Shown in pieces: positions 23,761 to 34,995 of a DNA stretch of 64,000 nucleotides. How positions within the stretch are numbered: the first letter of the stretch is position 1; every line of letters starts with the position of its first letter. Source of the stretch: Paragorgia papillata (Eukaryota > Cnidaria > Anthozoa > Scleralcyonacea > Coralliidae); NCBI GenBank assembly GCA_035771165.1, contig JAWNZC010000176.1:575501-639500 (forward strand), given 5' to 3'. The notes under the pieces are model-generated. The model searched no databases, was not told the origin of the DNA, and saw only the letters and a list, made by a program, of their open reading frames with translations. The translations under genes were made by a program, and so were the position numbers.

Positions 23761-26700
23761 ACTTTTTATTTTGCGTTTCAACTTTTTATTTTGTCGTTTC
23801 AACTTTTTATTTTGTCGTTTCAACTTTTTATTTTGTCGTTTCAACTTTTTATTTTGTCGTTTCAACTTTTTATTTTGTCGTTTCAACTTTTTATTTTGTC
23901 GTTTCAACTTTTTATTTTGTCGTTTCAACTTTTCGTTTCAACTTTTTATTTTGTCGTTTCAACTTTTTATTTTGTCGTTTCAACTTTTTATTTTGTCGTT
24001 TCAACTTTTTATTTTGTCGTTTCAACTTTTTATTTTGTCGTTTCAACTTTTTCATTTTGTCGTTTCAACTTTTTATTTTGTCGTTTCAACTTTTTATTTT
24101 GTCGTTTCAACTTTTTATTTTGTCGTTTCAACTTTTTATTTTGTCGTTTCAACTTTTTATTTTGTCGTTTCAACTTTTCATTTTGTCGTTTCAACTTTTT
24201 ATTTTGTCGTTTCAACTTTTTATTTTGTCGTTTCAACTTTTTATTTTGGCGTTTCAACTTTTTATTTTGTCGTTTCAACTTTTTATTTTGTCGTTTCAAC
24301 TTTTTATTTTGTCGTTTCAACTTTTTATTTTGTCGTTTCAACTTTTTATTTTGTCGTTTCAACTTTTTATTTTGGCGTTTCAACTTTTTATTTTGTCGTT
24401 TCAACTTTTTATTTTGTCGTTTCAACTTTTTATTTTGGTCGTTTCAACTTTTTATTTTGTCGTTTCAACTTTTTATTTTGTCGTTTCAACTTTTTATTTT
24501 GGCGTTTCAACTTTTTATTTTGTCGTTTCAACTTTTTATTTGTCGTTTCAACTTTTTATTTTGTCGTTTCAACTTTTTATTTTGGCGTTTCAACTTTTTA
24601 TTTTGGCGTTTCAACTTTTTATTTTGTCGTTTCACTTTTTATTTTGGCGTTTCAACTTTTTATTTTGTCGTTTCAACTTTTTATTTTTACGTTTCAACTT
24701 TTTATTTTGTCGTTTCAACTTTTTATTTTGTCGTTTCAACTTTTTATTTTGTCGTTTCAACTTTTTATTTTGTCGTTTCAACTTTTTATTTTGTCGTTTC
24801 AACTTTTTATTTTGTCGTTTCAACTTTTTATTTTGTCGTTTCAACTTTTTATTTTGGCGTTTCAACTTTTTATTTTGTCGTTTCATCAACTTTTTATTTT
24901 GTCGTTTCAACTTTTTATTTTGTCGTTTCAACTTTTTATTTTGTCGTTTCAACTTTTTATTTTGTCGTTTCAACTTTTTATTTTCGTTTCAACTTTTTAT
25001 TTTGTCGTTTCAACTTTTTATTTTGTCGTTTCAACTTTTTATTTTCACGTTTCAACTTTTTATTTTGTCGTTTCAACTTTTTATTTTGTTTTCAACTTTT
25101 TATTTTGCGTTTCAACTTTTTATTTTGTCGTTTCAACTTTTTATTTTGTCGTTTCAACTTTTTATTTTGTCGTTTCAACTTTTTATTTTGTCGTTTCAAC
25201 TTTTTATTTTGTCGTTTCAACTTTTTATTTTGTCGTTTCAACTTTTTATTTTGTTTTTCAACTTTTTATTTTTGTCGTTTCAACTTTTTATTTTGTCGTT
25301 TCAACTTTTTATTTTGACGTTTCAACTTTTTATTTTGTCGTTTCAACTTTTTATTTTTGTCGTTTCAACTTTTTATTTTGTCGTTTCAACTTTTTATTTT
25401 GTCGTTTCAACTTTTTATTTTGGCGTTTCAACTTTTTATTTTGTCGTTTCAACTTTTTATTTTGTCGTTTCAACTTTTTATTTTGTCGTTTCAACTTTTT
25501 ATTTTGGCGTTTCAACTTTTTATTTTGTCGTTTCAACTTTTTCATTTGTCGTTTCAACTTTTTATTTTGGCGTTTCAACTTTTTATTTTGTCGTTTCAAC
25601 TTTTTATTTTGTCGTTTCAACTTTTTATTTTGTCGTTTCAACTTTTTATTTTCGTTTCAACTTTTTATTTTGGCGTTTCAACTTTTTATTTTGTCGTTTC
25701 AACTTTTTATTTGTCGTTTCAACTTTTTATTTTGTCGTTTCAACTTTTTATTTTGTCGTTTCAACTTTTTATTTTGTCGTTTCAACTTTTTATTTTGTCG
25801 TTTCAACTTTTTATTTTGCGTTTCAACTTTTTATTTTGTCGTTTCAACTTTTTATTTTGGCGTTTCAACTTTTTATTTTGTCGTTTCAACTTTTTATTTT
25901 GTCGTTTCAACTTTTTATTTTGTCGTTTCAACTTTTTATTTTGGCGTTTCAACTTTTTATTTTGTCGTTTCAACTTTTTATTTTGTCGTTTCAACTTTTT
26001 ATTTTGTCGTTTCAACTTTTTATTTTGTCGTTTCAACTTTTATTTTGGCGTTTCAACTTTTTATTTTGTCGTTTCAACTTTTTATTTTGTCGTTTCAACT
26101 TTTTATTTTGTCGTTTCAACTTTTTATTTTGTCGTTTCAACTTTTTATTTTGTCGTTTCAACTTTTTATTTTGTCGTTTCAACTTTTTATTTTGTCGTTT
26201 CAACTTTTTATTTTGTCGTTTCAACTTTTTATTTTGTCGTTTCAACTTTTTATTTTGTCGTTTCAACTTTTTATTTTGTCGTTTCAACTTTTTTATTTTG
26301 TCGTTTCAACTTTTGTCGTTTCAACTTTTTATTTTGTCGTTTCAACTTTTTATTTTGTCGTTTCAACTTTTTATTTTGCGTTTCAACTTTTTATTTTGTC
26401 GTTTCAACTTTTTATTTTGGCGTTTCAACTTTTATTTTGTCGTTTCAACTTTTTATTTTGGCGTTTCAACTTTTTATTTTGCGTTTCAACTTTTTATTTT
26501 GTCGTTTCAACTTTTTATTTTGTCGTTTCAACTTTTTATTTTGTTTCAACTTTTTATTTTGTCGTTTCAACTTTTTATTTTGGCGTTTCAACTTTTTATT
26601 TTGTCGTTTCAACTTTTTATTTTGGCGTTTCAACTTTTTATTTTGTCGTTTCAACTTTTTATTTTGTCGTTTCAACTTTTCATTTGTCGTTTCAACTTTT

Positions 26701-29583
26701 TATTTTTGCGTTTCAAGTTTTCACTTTGTCGTTTCAACTTTTTATTTTGGCGTTTCAACTTTTTATTTTGTCGTTTCAACTTTTTATTTTGTCGTTTCAA
26801 CTTTTTATTTTGTCGTTTCAACTTTTATTTTGTCGTTTCAACTTTTTATTTTTGCGTTTCAAGTTTTCAACTTTTTATTTTGTCGTTTCAACTTTTTATT
26901 TTGTCGTTTCAACTTTTTATTTTGTCGTTTCAACTTTTTATTTTGTCGTTTCAACTTTTTATTTTGTCGTTTCAACTTTTTATTTTCGTTTCAACTTTTT
27001 ATTTTGTCGTTTCAACTTTTTATTTTCGTTTCAACTTTTTATTTTGTCGTTTCAACTTTTTATTTTGGCGTTTCAACTTTTTATTTTGTCGTTTCAACTT
27101 TTTATTTTGTCGTTTCAACTTTTTATTTTGTCGTTTCAACTTTTTATTTTGTCGTTTCTTTCAACTTTTTATTTTGTCGTTTCAACTTTTTATTTTGTCG
27201 TTTCAACTTTTTATTTTGTCGTTTCAACTTTTTATTTTGTCGTTTCAACTTTTTATTTTGGCGTTTCAACTTTTTATTTTGGTCGTTTCAACTTTTCATT
27301 TTGTCGTTTCAACTTTTTATTTTGTCGTTTCAACTTTTTATTTTGGCGTTTCAACTTTTTATTTGGCGTTTCAACTTTTCATTTTGTCGTTTCAACTTTT
27401 TATTTTGGCGTTTCAACTTTTTATTTTGACGTTTCAACTTTTCATTTTGTCGTTTCAACTTTTTATTTTGTCGTTTCAACTTTTTATTTTGTCGTTTCAA
27501 CTTTTTATTTTGTCGTTTCAACTTTTTATTTTGACGTTTCAACTTTTCATTTGTCGTTTCAACTTTTTATTTTGTCGTTTCAACTTTTTATTTTGGCGTT
27601 TCAACTTTTTATTTTGTCGTTTCAACTTTTTATTTTGGCGTTTCAACTTTTTATTTTGTCGTTTCAACTCTTCATTTTGGCGTTTCAACTTTTTATTTTG
27701 GCGTTTCAACTTTTTATTTTGACGTTTCAACTTTTCATTTGTCGTTTCAACTTTTTATTTGTCGTTTCAACTTTTTATTTTGTCGTTTCAACTTTTTATT
27801 TTGTCGTTTCAATTTTTTATTTTGGCGTTTCAACTTTTTATTTTGGCGTTTCAACTTTTTATTTTGTCGTTTCAACTTTTCATTTTGGCGTTTCAACTTT
27901 TTATTTTGTCGTTTCAACTTTTTATTTTACTTTTCAACTTTTTATTTTGGCGTTTCAACTTTTTATTTTGACGTTTCAACTTTTCATTTGTCGTTTCAAC
28001 TTTTTATTTGGTCGTTTCAACTTTTTATTTTGTCGTTTCAACTTTTTATTTTGGCGTTTCAACTTTTTATTTTGGTGTTTCAAATTTTTATTTTGTCGTT
28101 TCAACTTTCCATTTTGGCGTTTCAACTTTTTATTTTGTCGTTTCAACTTTTTATTTTGACGTTTCAACTTTTCATTTTGTCGTTTCAACTTTTTATTTTG
28201 TCGTTTCAACTTTTTATTTTGACGTTTCAACTTTTCATTTTGTCGTTTCAACTTATCATTTTGTTGTTTCAACTTTTTATTTTGAAGTTTCAACTTTTTA
28301 TTTTGTCGTTTCAACTTATCATTTTGTCGTTTCAACTTTTTATTTTGGCGTTTCAACTTTTTATTTTGTCGTTTAAACTTTTTATTTTGGCGTTTCAACT
28401 TATCATTTTGTCGTTTCAACTTTTTATTTTGGCGTTTCAACTTTTTATTTTGACGTTTCAACTTTTCATTTGTCGTTTCAACTTTTTATTTTGTCGTTTC
28501 AACTTTTTATTTTGTCGTTTCAACTTTTTATTTTACTTTTCAACTTTTTATTTTGGCGTTTCAACTTTTTATTTTGACGTTTCAACTTTTCATTTGTCGT
28601 TTCAACTTTTTATTTTGTCGTTTCAACTTTTTATTTTGTCGTTTCAACTTTTTATTTTGGCGTTTCAACTTTTTATTTTGGCGTTTCAACTTTTTATTTT
28701 GTCGTTTCAACTTTTCATTTTGGCGTTTCAACTTTTTATTTTGTCGTTTCAACTTTTTATTTTACTTTTCAACTTTTTATTTTGGCGTTTCAACTTTTTA
28801 TTTTGACGTTTCAACTTTTCATTTGTCGTTTCAACTTTTTATTTTGTCGTTTCAACTTTTTTTTTGGCGTTTCAACTTTTTATTTTGTCGTTTCAACTTT
28901 TTATTTTACTTTTCAACTTTTTATTTTTGCGTTTCAAGTTTTCACTTTGTCGTTTCAACTTTTTATTTTGTCGTTTCAACTTTTTATTTTGACGTTTCAA
29001 CTTTTCATTTTGTCGTTTCAACTTTTTATTTTGTCGTTTCAACTTTTTATTTTGGCGTTTCAACTTTTTATTTTGTCGTTTCAACTTTTTATTTTACTTT
29101 TCAACTTTTTATTTTGGCGTTTCAACTTTTTATTTTGACGTTTCAACTTTTCATTTGTCGTTTCAACTTTTTATTTTGTCGTTTCAACTTTTTATTTTAC
29201 TTTTCAACTTTTTATTTGGCGTTTCAACTTTTCATTTTGGCGTTTCAACTTTTTATTTTGTCGTTTCAACTTTTTATTTTACTTTTCAACTTTTTATTTT
29301 TGCGTTTCAACTTTTTATTTTGTTGTTTCAACTGTTTATTTTGTCGTTTCAACGTTTTATTTCGTCGTTTCAACTTTTTATTTTGTCGTTTCAACTTTTT
29401 ATTTTGTCGTTTCAACTTTTTATTTTGGCGTTTCAACTTTTTATTTTGGCGTTTCAACTTTTTATTTTGTCGTTTCAACTTTTTATTTTGGCGTTTCAAC
29501 TTTTTATTTTGTCGTTTCAACTTTTTATTTTACTTTTCATTACATTAATATAAAATAGTATTATTATAATGTTGATATTGACA

Positions 29584-29708
29584 GGCTGTACAATAAGTTA
29601 CTGACCAAGTTTCCCCTCTTTGATTTGTGGCATGAATTTGTGAAAGCAAAGCTCAAGCGCCATTAGTGAAGAGGGGGAAAATGAGGATCTGTAACTTACT
29701 GTACAGCT
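29584..29708. mobile_element. Small foldback MITE
   Basis: GGCTGTACAATAAGTTACTG at the left and the complement of GTAACTTACTGTACAGCTC at the right form imperfect inverted arms. The match extends inward to TTTCCCCTCTT / AAGAGGGGGAAA. It lies just outside the satellite's right edge. No clear target duplication was seen. Confidence 0.65.
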
Positions 29709-29886
29709 CATACAAAAAATAGGCATGTCCAGACATGCATGTATCTACTGCGTTTAATCATGCCTATAGCTACTATGGTAAAAACAATGTTGTAATTACT
29801 GTATGTACTTGTAGTGACCAGCTTGTATTCAGAGCTGAACAAGATTTTTGTCGATGCTAGCCATGCTGTGTTTTTACCTTATGAAA

Positions 29887-30065
29887 GGAACTGAGTAAAG
29901 CCAGGAAAGCACAGGAGGTTGAGCACTAACAACTCTACTCATATCCGGCACAGAAGCATGAGTCCCAAGCCCATGCAGATATGTGCATGGTCACCCATTC
30001 AAATACTAACTCAATCAAATTGGGCTTCACTTAGGTCCTCGTGGTGAGAGGCAGTGTGATCATAG
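29887..30065 (-). mobile_element. Possible 5S rRNA-derived SINE or 5S pseudogene
   Basis: Read on the minus strand from 30065, the sequence GCTATGATCACACTGCC...AAGTGAAGCCC ends in GAGTTAGTATTTGAATGGG followed by TGACC. This resembles the internal-control C-box region of animal 5S rRNA (GGTTAGTACTTGGATGGGAGACC in the canonical gene). The segment continues past the 5S-like part with unrelated sequence, as in SINE3-type elements. Many positions differ, so it is not a functional 5S gene. Confidence 0.4.
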
Positions 30066-30917
30066 CTTGACTATTAAAGCTATGGTACTATTTAAAACCT
30101 ATGGTAATAAAGTATGGTTATTGTAAAGTTTAGTAGGCCAATCAAATTTTAATACAGTACATCAATAACAACTCACAAAGTTTGACTAATAAAGTATTTA
30201 AATAACTTTGTTACAACAATTTGTCAAATAATAATAATGCAATCCATTTGGTATCTGAAGTATGACTGCTGTAAAGTTTAGAAATAATGAAGTTGTGAAC
30301 GAAAATCTCCAGCAATTGTCATCAAAATTATGAAAGCAACTATACATTAATTGTTCTTCAAGATCGAGTAGACATATACTGTATCTGCATGCATGCAGTA
30401 AAAGGTAGAATAAATTTTGCCGTTTGGGCCTGTACTCTCTACATAGCCTTTCACTGACATATTGTTGCTTGATCATTGTTGACATATTCACTGACTATTG
30501 TTGCTTGATCATGAAGCTAGTTTTGTATTCTTAGAAGAAAATTTCATTTCTGCACAACCTTGTCAGTTTACAAAGCCCGATCAGACTGCTGCATGAATAC
30601 ATGTAAACATGTTGGTCATATAAATTGCCTTGTCTGAATATGAAATTGTCCAAAGACTATTTTAAAGAGGCTTTCAAAAACTTATCATCATTCCAACAAC
30701 GTCAAAAGTACATCACATTTAAAAATTGACAACGATTCATACTTAAAATACTTACTAAGCTTGGGTATCTCTCTCGAGCCTATTAACTCCATTAAACTCC
30801 ATGCTGCCATAGCATTGACTTACATGAAGTACTTCGTTTACAATTTTGGCTTCGGTGGTTTGTCGTGAGTCAATCGTTTAATTCTATGTTTTGATTGGCT
30901 CCGAAGGCAATCTATTG

Positions 30918-30947
30918 TTAACTTAACTTAACTTAACTTAACTTAAC
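30918..30947. repeat. (TTAAC)6 microsatellite
   Basis: Six direct copies of the pentamer TTAAC. Confidence 0.9.
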
Positions 30948-30962
30948 AGCACGACAACATTA

Positions 30963-30985
30963 TATCTACTGCTTCGCAGTAGATA
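30963..30985. repeat. Perfect 10-bp hairpin, TTC loop
   Basis: TATCTACTGC TTC GCAGTAGATA: both arms are exact complements around a three-base loop. No U-tract follows, so it is not an obvious terminator. Confidence 0.7.
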
Positions 30986-31202
30986 CAAAAATGACTAACT
31001 TGATTACAATTTAATTTAGGTTAGATATAAATATTACAGTATGTAAAAAGTCCTAACTAAAGTTTGATATATTTGATCCAGATTAAATTCTATTTTACTA
31101 ATAGGTTTTCTAAAGTTACCAACATCAGGTGCTTCTCTTAAGGCTGATTTACACAATACAATTCTCATCTTGGCGTATGTGATCAACTGTACATGCCTAT
31201 GA

Positions 31203-32081
31203 ATTGCGGAGCGAATCGTCAGATGCGTGGAGCAAGAACACGACTCCGCAAGTGTCGTTTGGCAACAAACGAGATTCAGACGCCGAAGAAGGATGCATGG
31301 TGAAAATGCAGAAGACGAACCTGCTAAAACACCAGAAGAACATTGGAAACGTGACACGTTTTACGTTGCTGTGGACACGGTCTTGAACTCAATGAAGAAT
31401 CGGTTTGAGAAGAACCAACCGTTGCTCAAAGCATTTTCCTTGTTTGCCCCAAGTCGCTTCCCAGAGCTTGTGAAGAATTTCAAAACTGCTCAAGATCTGC
31501 AAGGATGCCTCGACACCTTTTGCGAAACATACAATTTAGATGCCTTCAGATGTGCTGACGAACTGTTTAATTTCGCTCGGTCTTTCAGGAAACTCGACTG
31601 TAGAACTATCCCCATGCTCGATGAGGCAGAGGAAGTAGAAGATGATGACAATGATGATGACGACGTTTCCAGCACACAGTTGACACGAGATGGCTCAGAT
31701 CAGTCAGATGGCGAACGGAGTGACAGCGGCGTCAGTGATTACAAGGAAACCGAAAAGCAAACAAAGACGAAAGTCCCATCCTTCACTGAAGCTCTCGAAG
31801 TTCTTTGTCACCCAGATTACAGTTTGGTTGATGCATACCCAAAACTTTGTCGAGTTTATGCTATTGCTGTGGCCATCCCAGTTAGCTCGTCGACTGCGGA
31901 GCGTTCATTCTCTGCACTCAAGAGGGTGAAGACTCGCATTCGTTCATCTATGATTCAGGAGAGACTTGAATCTTTACTTACAATGGTGATCGAGCGTAAA
32001 ATTTTGCTCTCACTCGATAAAGAGCGTCTCATCGATTTGTACGCAGGAATTTCTCCCGAACTGTCAAAAGCTCTACTTTAG
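31203..32081 (+). pseudogene. hAT transposase, C-terminal half (ZMYM1-like)
   Basis: The open frame, with no in-frame ATG near its beginning, encodes RFEKNQPLLKAFSLFAPSRF, a helical middle, an acidic patch (EEVEDDDNDDDD), then ALEVLCHPDYSLVDAYPKL and the dimerisation signature IPVSSSTAERSFSALKRVKT followed by RIRSSM...RLESLLTM. This is the hAT-family C-terminal dimerisation region, close in style to ZMYM1-type hAT proteins of invertebrates. An in-frame stop at 31200-31202 cuts the frame, and the catalytic core upstream is not found. It is therefore a 5'-truncated copy or a terminal exon. A hAT-like terminus lies about 270 bp downstream at 32351, supporting the same element. Confidence 0.8.
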
Positions 32082-32261
32082 AAATATGTTGACGTTTTAC
32101 TCTTGTATGTAAAGACTATAGACAATTATCGTACTAATGAAACAAATTATGTTTAGAAAATAACTACATTTAAAGAGCTGAACCAGTTTACTTTTCATGC
32201 ATGAAATATATTAAAATTAATGGCGAAATTTTTTGTCAGTATTATACGGTATAAGCAACTG

Positions 32262-32351
32262 GGGGGGGGGGGCGCCAATATCGACATTGGACTGAGGGGC
32301 GCCAATTTTAACATTGGCCCCACCTGAAATTTTGGAGCCACCACGCCACTG
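32262..32351 (+). mobile_element. Right terminus of the hAT element
   Basis: On the minus strand the segment starts CAGTGGCGTGGTGGCTCC, the CAGTGGCG type of hAT end. Inside are two copies of GGGCGCCAAT and a long G run (32261-32273). The following bases TACTCAAT are the expected place of an 8-bp target duplication, but no left end was found to compare. Confidence 0.6.
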
Positions 32352-32357
32352 TACTCA

Positions 32358-33436
32358 ATGGAAATGGCCGAAAAAACATCTGACCACGTGCTCGATGAAG
32401 ACACGCAAGACGGCCATCTTGAGACGACCAACAACAACAATGCAGCTGAAATCTCGGACGAATGCATTGAAGTAAACGACCCTGAAACTTCAGCCGTGAA
32501 CAACAATCAATCTTGTTCTGGATGTGAACAACATACGAAATTAATCTCCGAACTATGGATGAAAACTACAGCACTTGAGAATAAATTTCAATGCTGTAAT
32601 TCAAACAAACGTGACGACAATGACTGTCCTTCGTGTGAGAAATTGAGATCTAAGGTCGAATATCTCGAGGCGGAACGTGAAAATTTGTTAGCAGCGATTC
32701 AACTGCTGACTCAAGATAAGAAAGCAATCTCAAACAGTCCAACTAGTGGCTCGGTCGATACCAAAACAAACGATTCAAGTAGCAAGTCAAATGGCGATGG
32801 ACCGTGGTCCGTGGATAAAGGTCAGCAAAAAGAGCAAAGGAAAGCAACAGGATGCTTCTATCAACAATGTCAACAAACAAAGGCAAAGAAACAACTCAGG
32901 TGAGCGTGTAAATAACAGTAAACCGTCTCACAATGGAACAGCCAACCAATCTCGGGTCACAATCATAGGTGATTCAATGACCAAACACATAAATGGAAGA
33001 AAGCTTTCCAAATCACATAAGGTGATATCAAAGTCATTCCCTGGGGCAGTTATAGAAGATCTTGAACATTACATCAAACCAACACTCAAACATAAACCAG
33101 ATAAGATCATTCATGCTGGGACAAAACAATCTTAGGAATGATAGCCCAAAACAAATAAACAGCAAGTTGGTCAAGGTCATTTGTGGCATCAAAACACAAC
33201 AGCCAAGTGTGGATATAGCCATATCCTCTGTCATCAAAAGGAATGACAACCCAGCCTTGAATGCAAAGATCTCGGAGGTAAATGCTTTACTTAAGACCTA
33301 CTGTGAACAAAAAAATTTAGATTATATAAGTAATGACAATATCCGGGAACAATGCTTGAATACAGGTTGGCTACACCTAAATCCGAAAGGTATCCAAGCC
33401 CTCGCTAGTAATTTTAGAAATTACATCACTTATTGA
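32358..33436 (+). pseudogene. LINE ORF1 with SGNH/GDSL-esterase-like domain, two frame breaks
   Basis: From the ATG at 32358 the protein is Asn/Asp/Glu-rich, then has cysteine pairs (CSGC and CPSC) flanking a coiled-coil-like stretch (KLRSKVEYLEAERENLLAAI), a basic region, and a domain starting RVTIIGDSMTKHINGRKLS. That domain continues SFPGAVIEDLEHYIKP, PDKIIHAGT and GWLHLNPKGIQ. The GDS block and the terminal His match the SGNH-esterase type of ORF1 found in CR1/L2-like LINEs. The frame breaks at AAA 32816-32818 and AAAA about 33122-33125, each repaired by one base fewer. The last part ends at TGA 33434-33436. Confidence 0.82.
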
Positions 33437-33836
33437 TGTAATGTTGTCAATGCAGATAATTTAACCAATCATAATTCAACATCATGTCCAGTTTTACATG
33501 ATGAAACTGACCTTTCCAGAGTTAGAGGATTTAAAATTGGATCACTAAACATCAATAGTCTTTCAAAACACATTGATGAGTTACAAGTATATATAAAAGA
33601 TGGTATTTTTGATGTTCTAGCAAGTAATGAGACTAAATTAGACCAATTTGATCCTGACTCTCTAAATAACCTCCCAGGTTATACCTGCATCCGTAAGGAT
33701 CGCAATAAGGCCGGAGGTGGGATTTGTATATTTATTCGAAATTCTATCAATTTTACAAGAAAACCTAATCTTCAAGACAAAAGTCTCGAAATGATCACAA
33801 TTGAAATAAAAAAGCCACATTCTGATCCGTTTTTAA
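33437..33836 (+). pseudogene. LINE ORF2 N-terminus: AP-endonuclease, cut by a transposon
   Basis: In the same frame as the end of ORF1, directly after its TGA, the sequence encodes RGFKIGSLNINSLSKHIDEL, then DVLASNETKLD (the catalytic ET pair), LPGYTCIRKDRNKAGGGICIF and LEMITIEIKKPHSDPFL. This is the N-terminal half of the LINE AP-endonuclease. No ATG occurs before the endonuclease block. The domain stops at 33836, where the DNA transposon begins. A short continuation (PKSPVELFNKFEEILIKLS) resumes at 39789. Confidence 0.85.
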
Positions 33837-33955
33837 AGTGCTTATGTCACAAAAAAATTTTTTTGACTTTTGAGTAGAGGACAAAAAGTTAGTTAATAGG
33901 TTATTTAACATTTTTCGGTTTTCTCTTTTCATTCGCGAGATATGCGGCTCTAAAC
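33837..33955 (+). repeat. Left terminal inverted repeat
   Basis: It pairs with 39667-39785 with only a few mismatches, reading from AGTGCTTATGTCAC through GAGTAGAGGACAAAAAG to GATATGCGGCTCTAAAC. An A/T block (AAAAAAATTTTTTT) sits about 15 bp from the tip in both copies. Confidence 0.95.
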
Positions 33956-34009
33956 AACGATTTTCGTGAAAATGTCGCGTATCAACAAGAGTCTGGGACG
34001 AGCGTGGTG

Positions 34010-34019
34010 TGACGTAGCT
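34010..34019 (+). promoter_or_regulatory. CRE-like box TGACGTAGCT upstream of the ballast gene
   Basis: TGACGTAGCT lies 50 bp before the ATG at 34069. The same box lies in inverted orientation at the other end of the element before the THAP gene. Conservation in both ends, where neighbouring bases have diverged, suggests a promoter element of the bZIP (CREB/ATF) type. This is inferred from motif and position only. Confidence 0.45.
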
Positions 34020-34068
34020 CAAGGAACTTAATTACGACGCGCATTATACATTTGGTATATTTTCCAGC

Positions 34069-34995
34069 ATGTCAGGCAGTAGCTCGGATTCGGAAAGCAC
34101 TCATGGCTCTCAATGTGACTCAGAGTACAATTATATTCCTGGGTATATTATAGAGGAAGAATCAAATGATACCAGTCATGAAATTGGAACTCTAGAAGCA
34201 GTTGATAGCGAAATTTTAGGCGATTATGATGCATGCCTTTATACCGATGAACCGCTTGCGGGCGAAGAATGGTACGCGCGATATCCAAAAAAATCTGCGG
34301 AACACAAGGAACAAAACGAGATGCTACAGCAAAGATTGGACGGCCTTGCAGATATTAAATCATGGTGAGCATAAACATAGATTTATTTTAACGTAAAATA
34401 AGTATCTCTGGCTGATATATTTTTGATACGGCATCAGTCACATCAAAGAGTTCAAACCACACTTCCCTCACCTGTATCTTATTTCACAGGTGTAAATGCG
34501 GCCATTGTGTGATAACACATATACAAAATACACACGAAGCTTGGTGCTGTCAGGAGATGGAATCTTGTAGGGAAGCTCTGAAGGATATCTTGGTTTTAGA
34601 AGATGTGCCACAGCCGCCGTGCTGTATCACTCTACACCCAGGATTCAGACCTATTTGTTTGAAAAAATGGGCTCTAAGAAACCTCGCGAGAAAATACAAG
34701 ACACGCGATCAAAGAAGATATAAACAGACTGGTTCAGAGCAAACGTATGTATTCTTGTTTCAAGCTACAGTGTTTGTTTATTTGTAATCACGTTTATTTA
34801 ATACGAACGATTGAACAAGCTCGTTTATTTCTTAGGTTTTTACGCAGTGTTGCCTACAGAGAGTTTATCTTCATGGTACATGGATACTTGGGTGATGAAA
34901 GGAGAGCCTTACCAGCATGTGCATATAATGCAATCAGATCAACATTCAATGATGAAAAGGAACAATTTAAAGGTTTTGACGATGAGACTGCTTAA
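34069..34995 (+). CDS. P2X7-ballast-domain protein, three exons, transposon cargo
   Basis: Exons 34069-34364, 34490-34744 and 34836-34995 join in phase with GT-AG introns (GTGAGC...TTTCACAG and GTATGT...TTTCTTAG), giving 236 residues. Residues 1-98 are acidic and Ser-rich. Intron 1 splits the Trp codon of WCKCGHC (99-105), followed by WCCQEMESC, CCITLHPGFRPICLKKWAL and, across intron 2, RSVAYREFIFMVHGYLGD...RALPACAYNAIRSTF. This order of cysteines, the HPxF motif and the YRxF block is the signature of the P2X7 receptor C-terminal ballast domain, which binds zinc in vertebrate P2X7. No channel or membrane segment is present. The gene lies wholly inside the transposon, tail-to-tail with the transposase. 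Its role in transposition or in the host is unknown. Confidence 0.88.

Larger units (their letters stand above)
16054..29537. repeat. 21-bp satellite array, right block
   Basis: The same 21-bp satellite continues after the LINE for about 13.5 kb, ending at ACTTTTCATTACATTAATA near 29538. The right block holds the most ordered higher-order repeats (18.5-20.3 kb) and the most homogeneous stretch (from 23.34 kb). From about 24.4 to 27.3 kb many units carry small length changes (TTTTATTTTCGTTTC, TCATCAAC and similar), which shift the frames. Confidence 0.97.
30066..31199. other. Intergenic DNA with short repeats
   Basis: No gene is supported. It contains six copies of TTAAC (30918-30947) and a perfect hairpin (30963-30985). 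The rest is AT-rich and featureless. Confidence 0.5.

Noticed and set aside
22746..28159. Open frames of more than 1600 codons
   Set aside because: They come from a 21-bp period without stops; starts are not ATG and the same happens on both strands. Not genes.
6150..29537. CRISPR-like array
   Set aside because: There are no unique spacers: units are contiguous and spacers do not exist. The window is eukaryotic.
29980..30066. Functional 5S rRNA gene
   Set aside because: Too many differences from animal 5S and no termination T-run in place; at most a derived SINE or pseudogene.
33062..33436. Independent gene MNITSNQHSN
   Set aside because: It is the end of LINE ORF1 after a frame break, not a separate gene.
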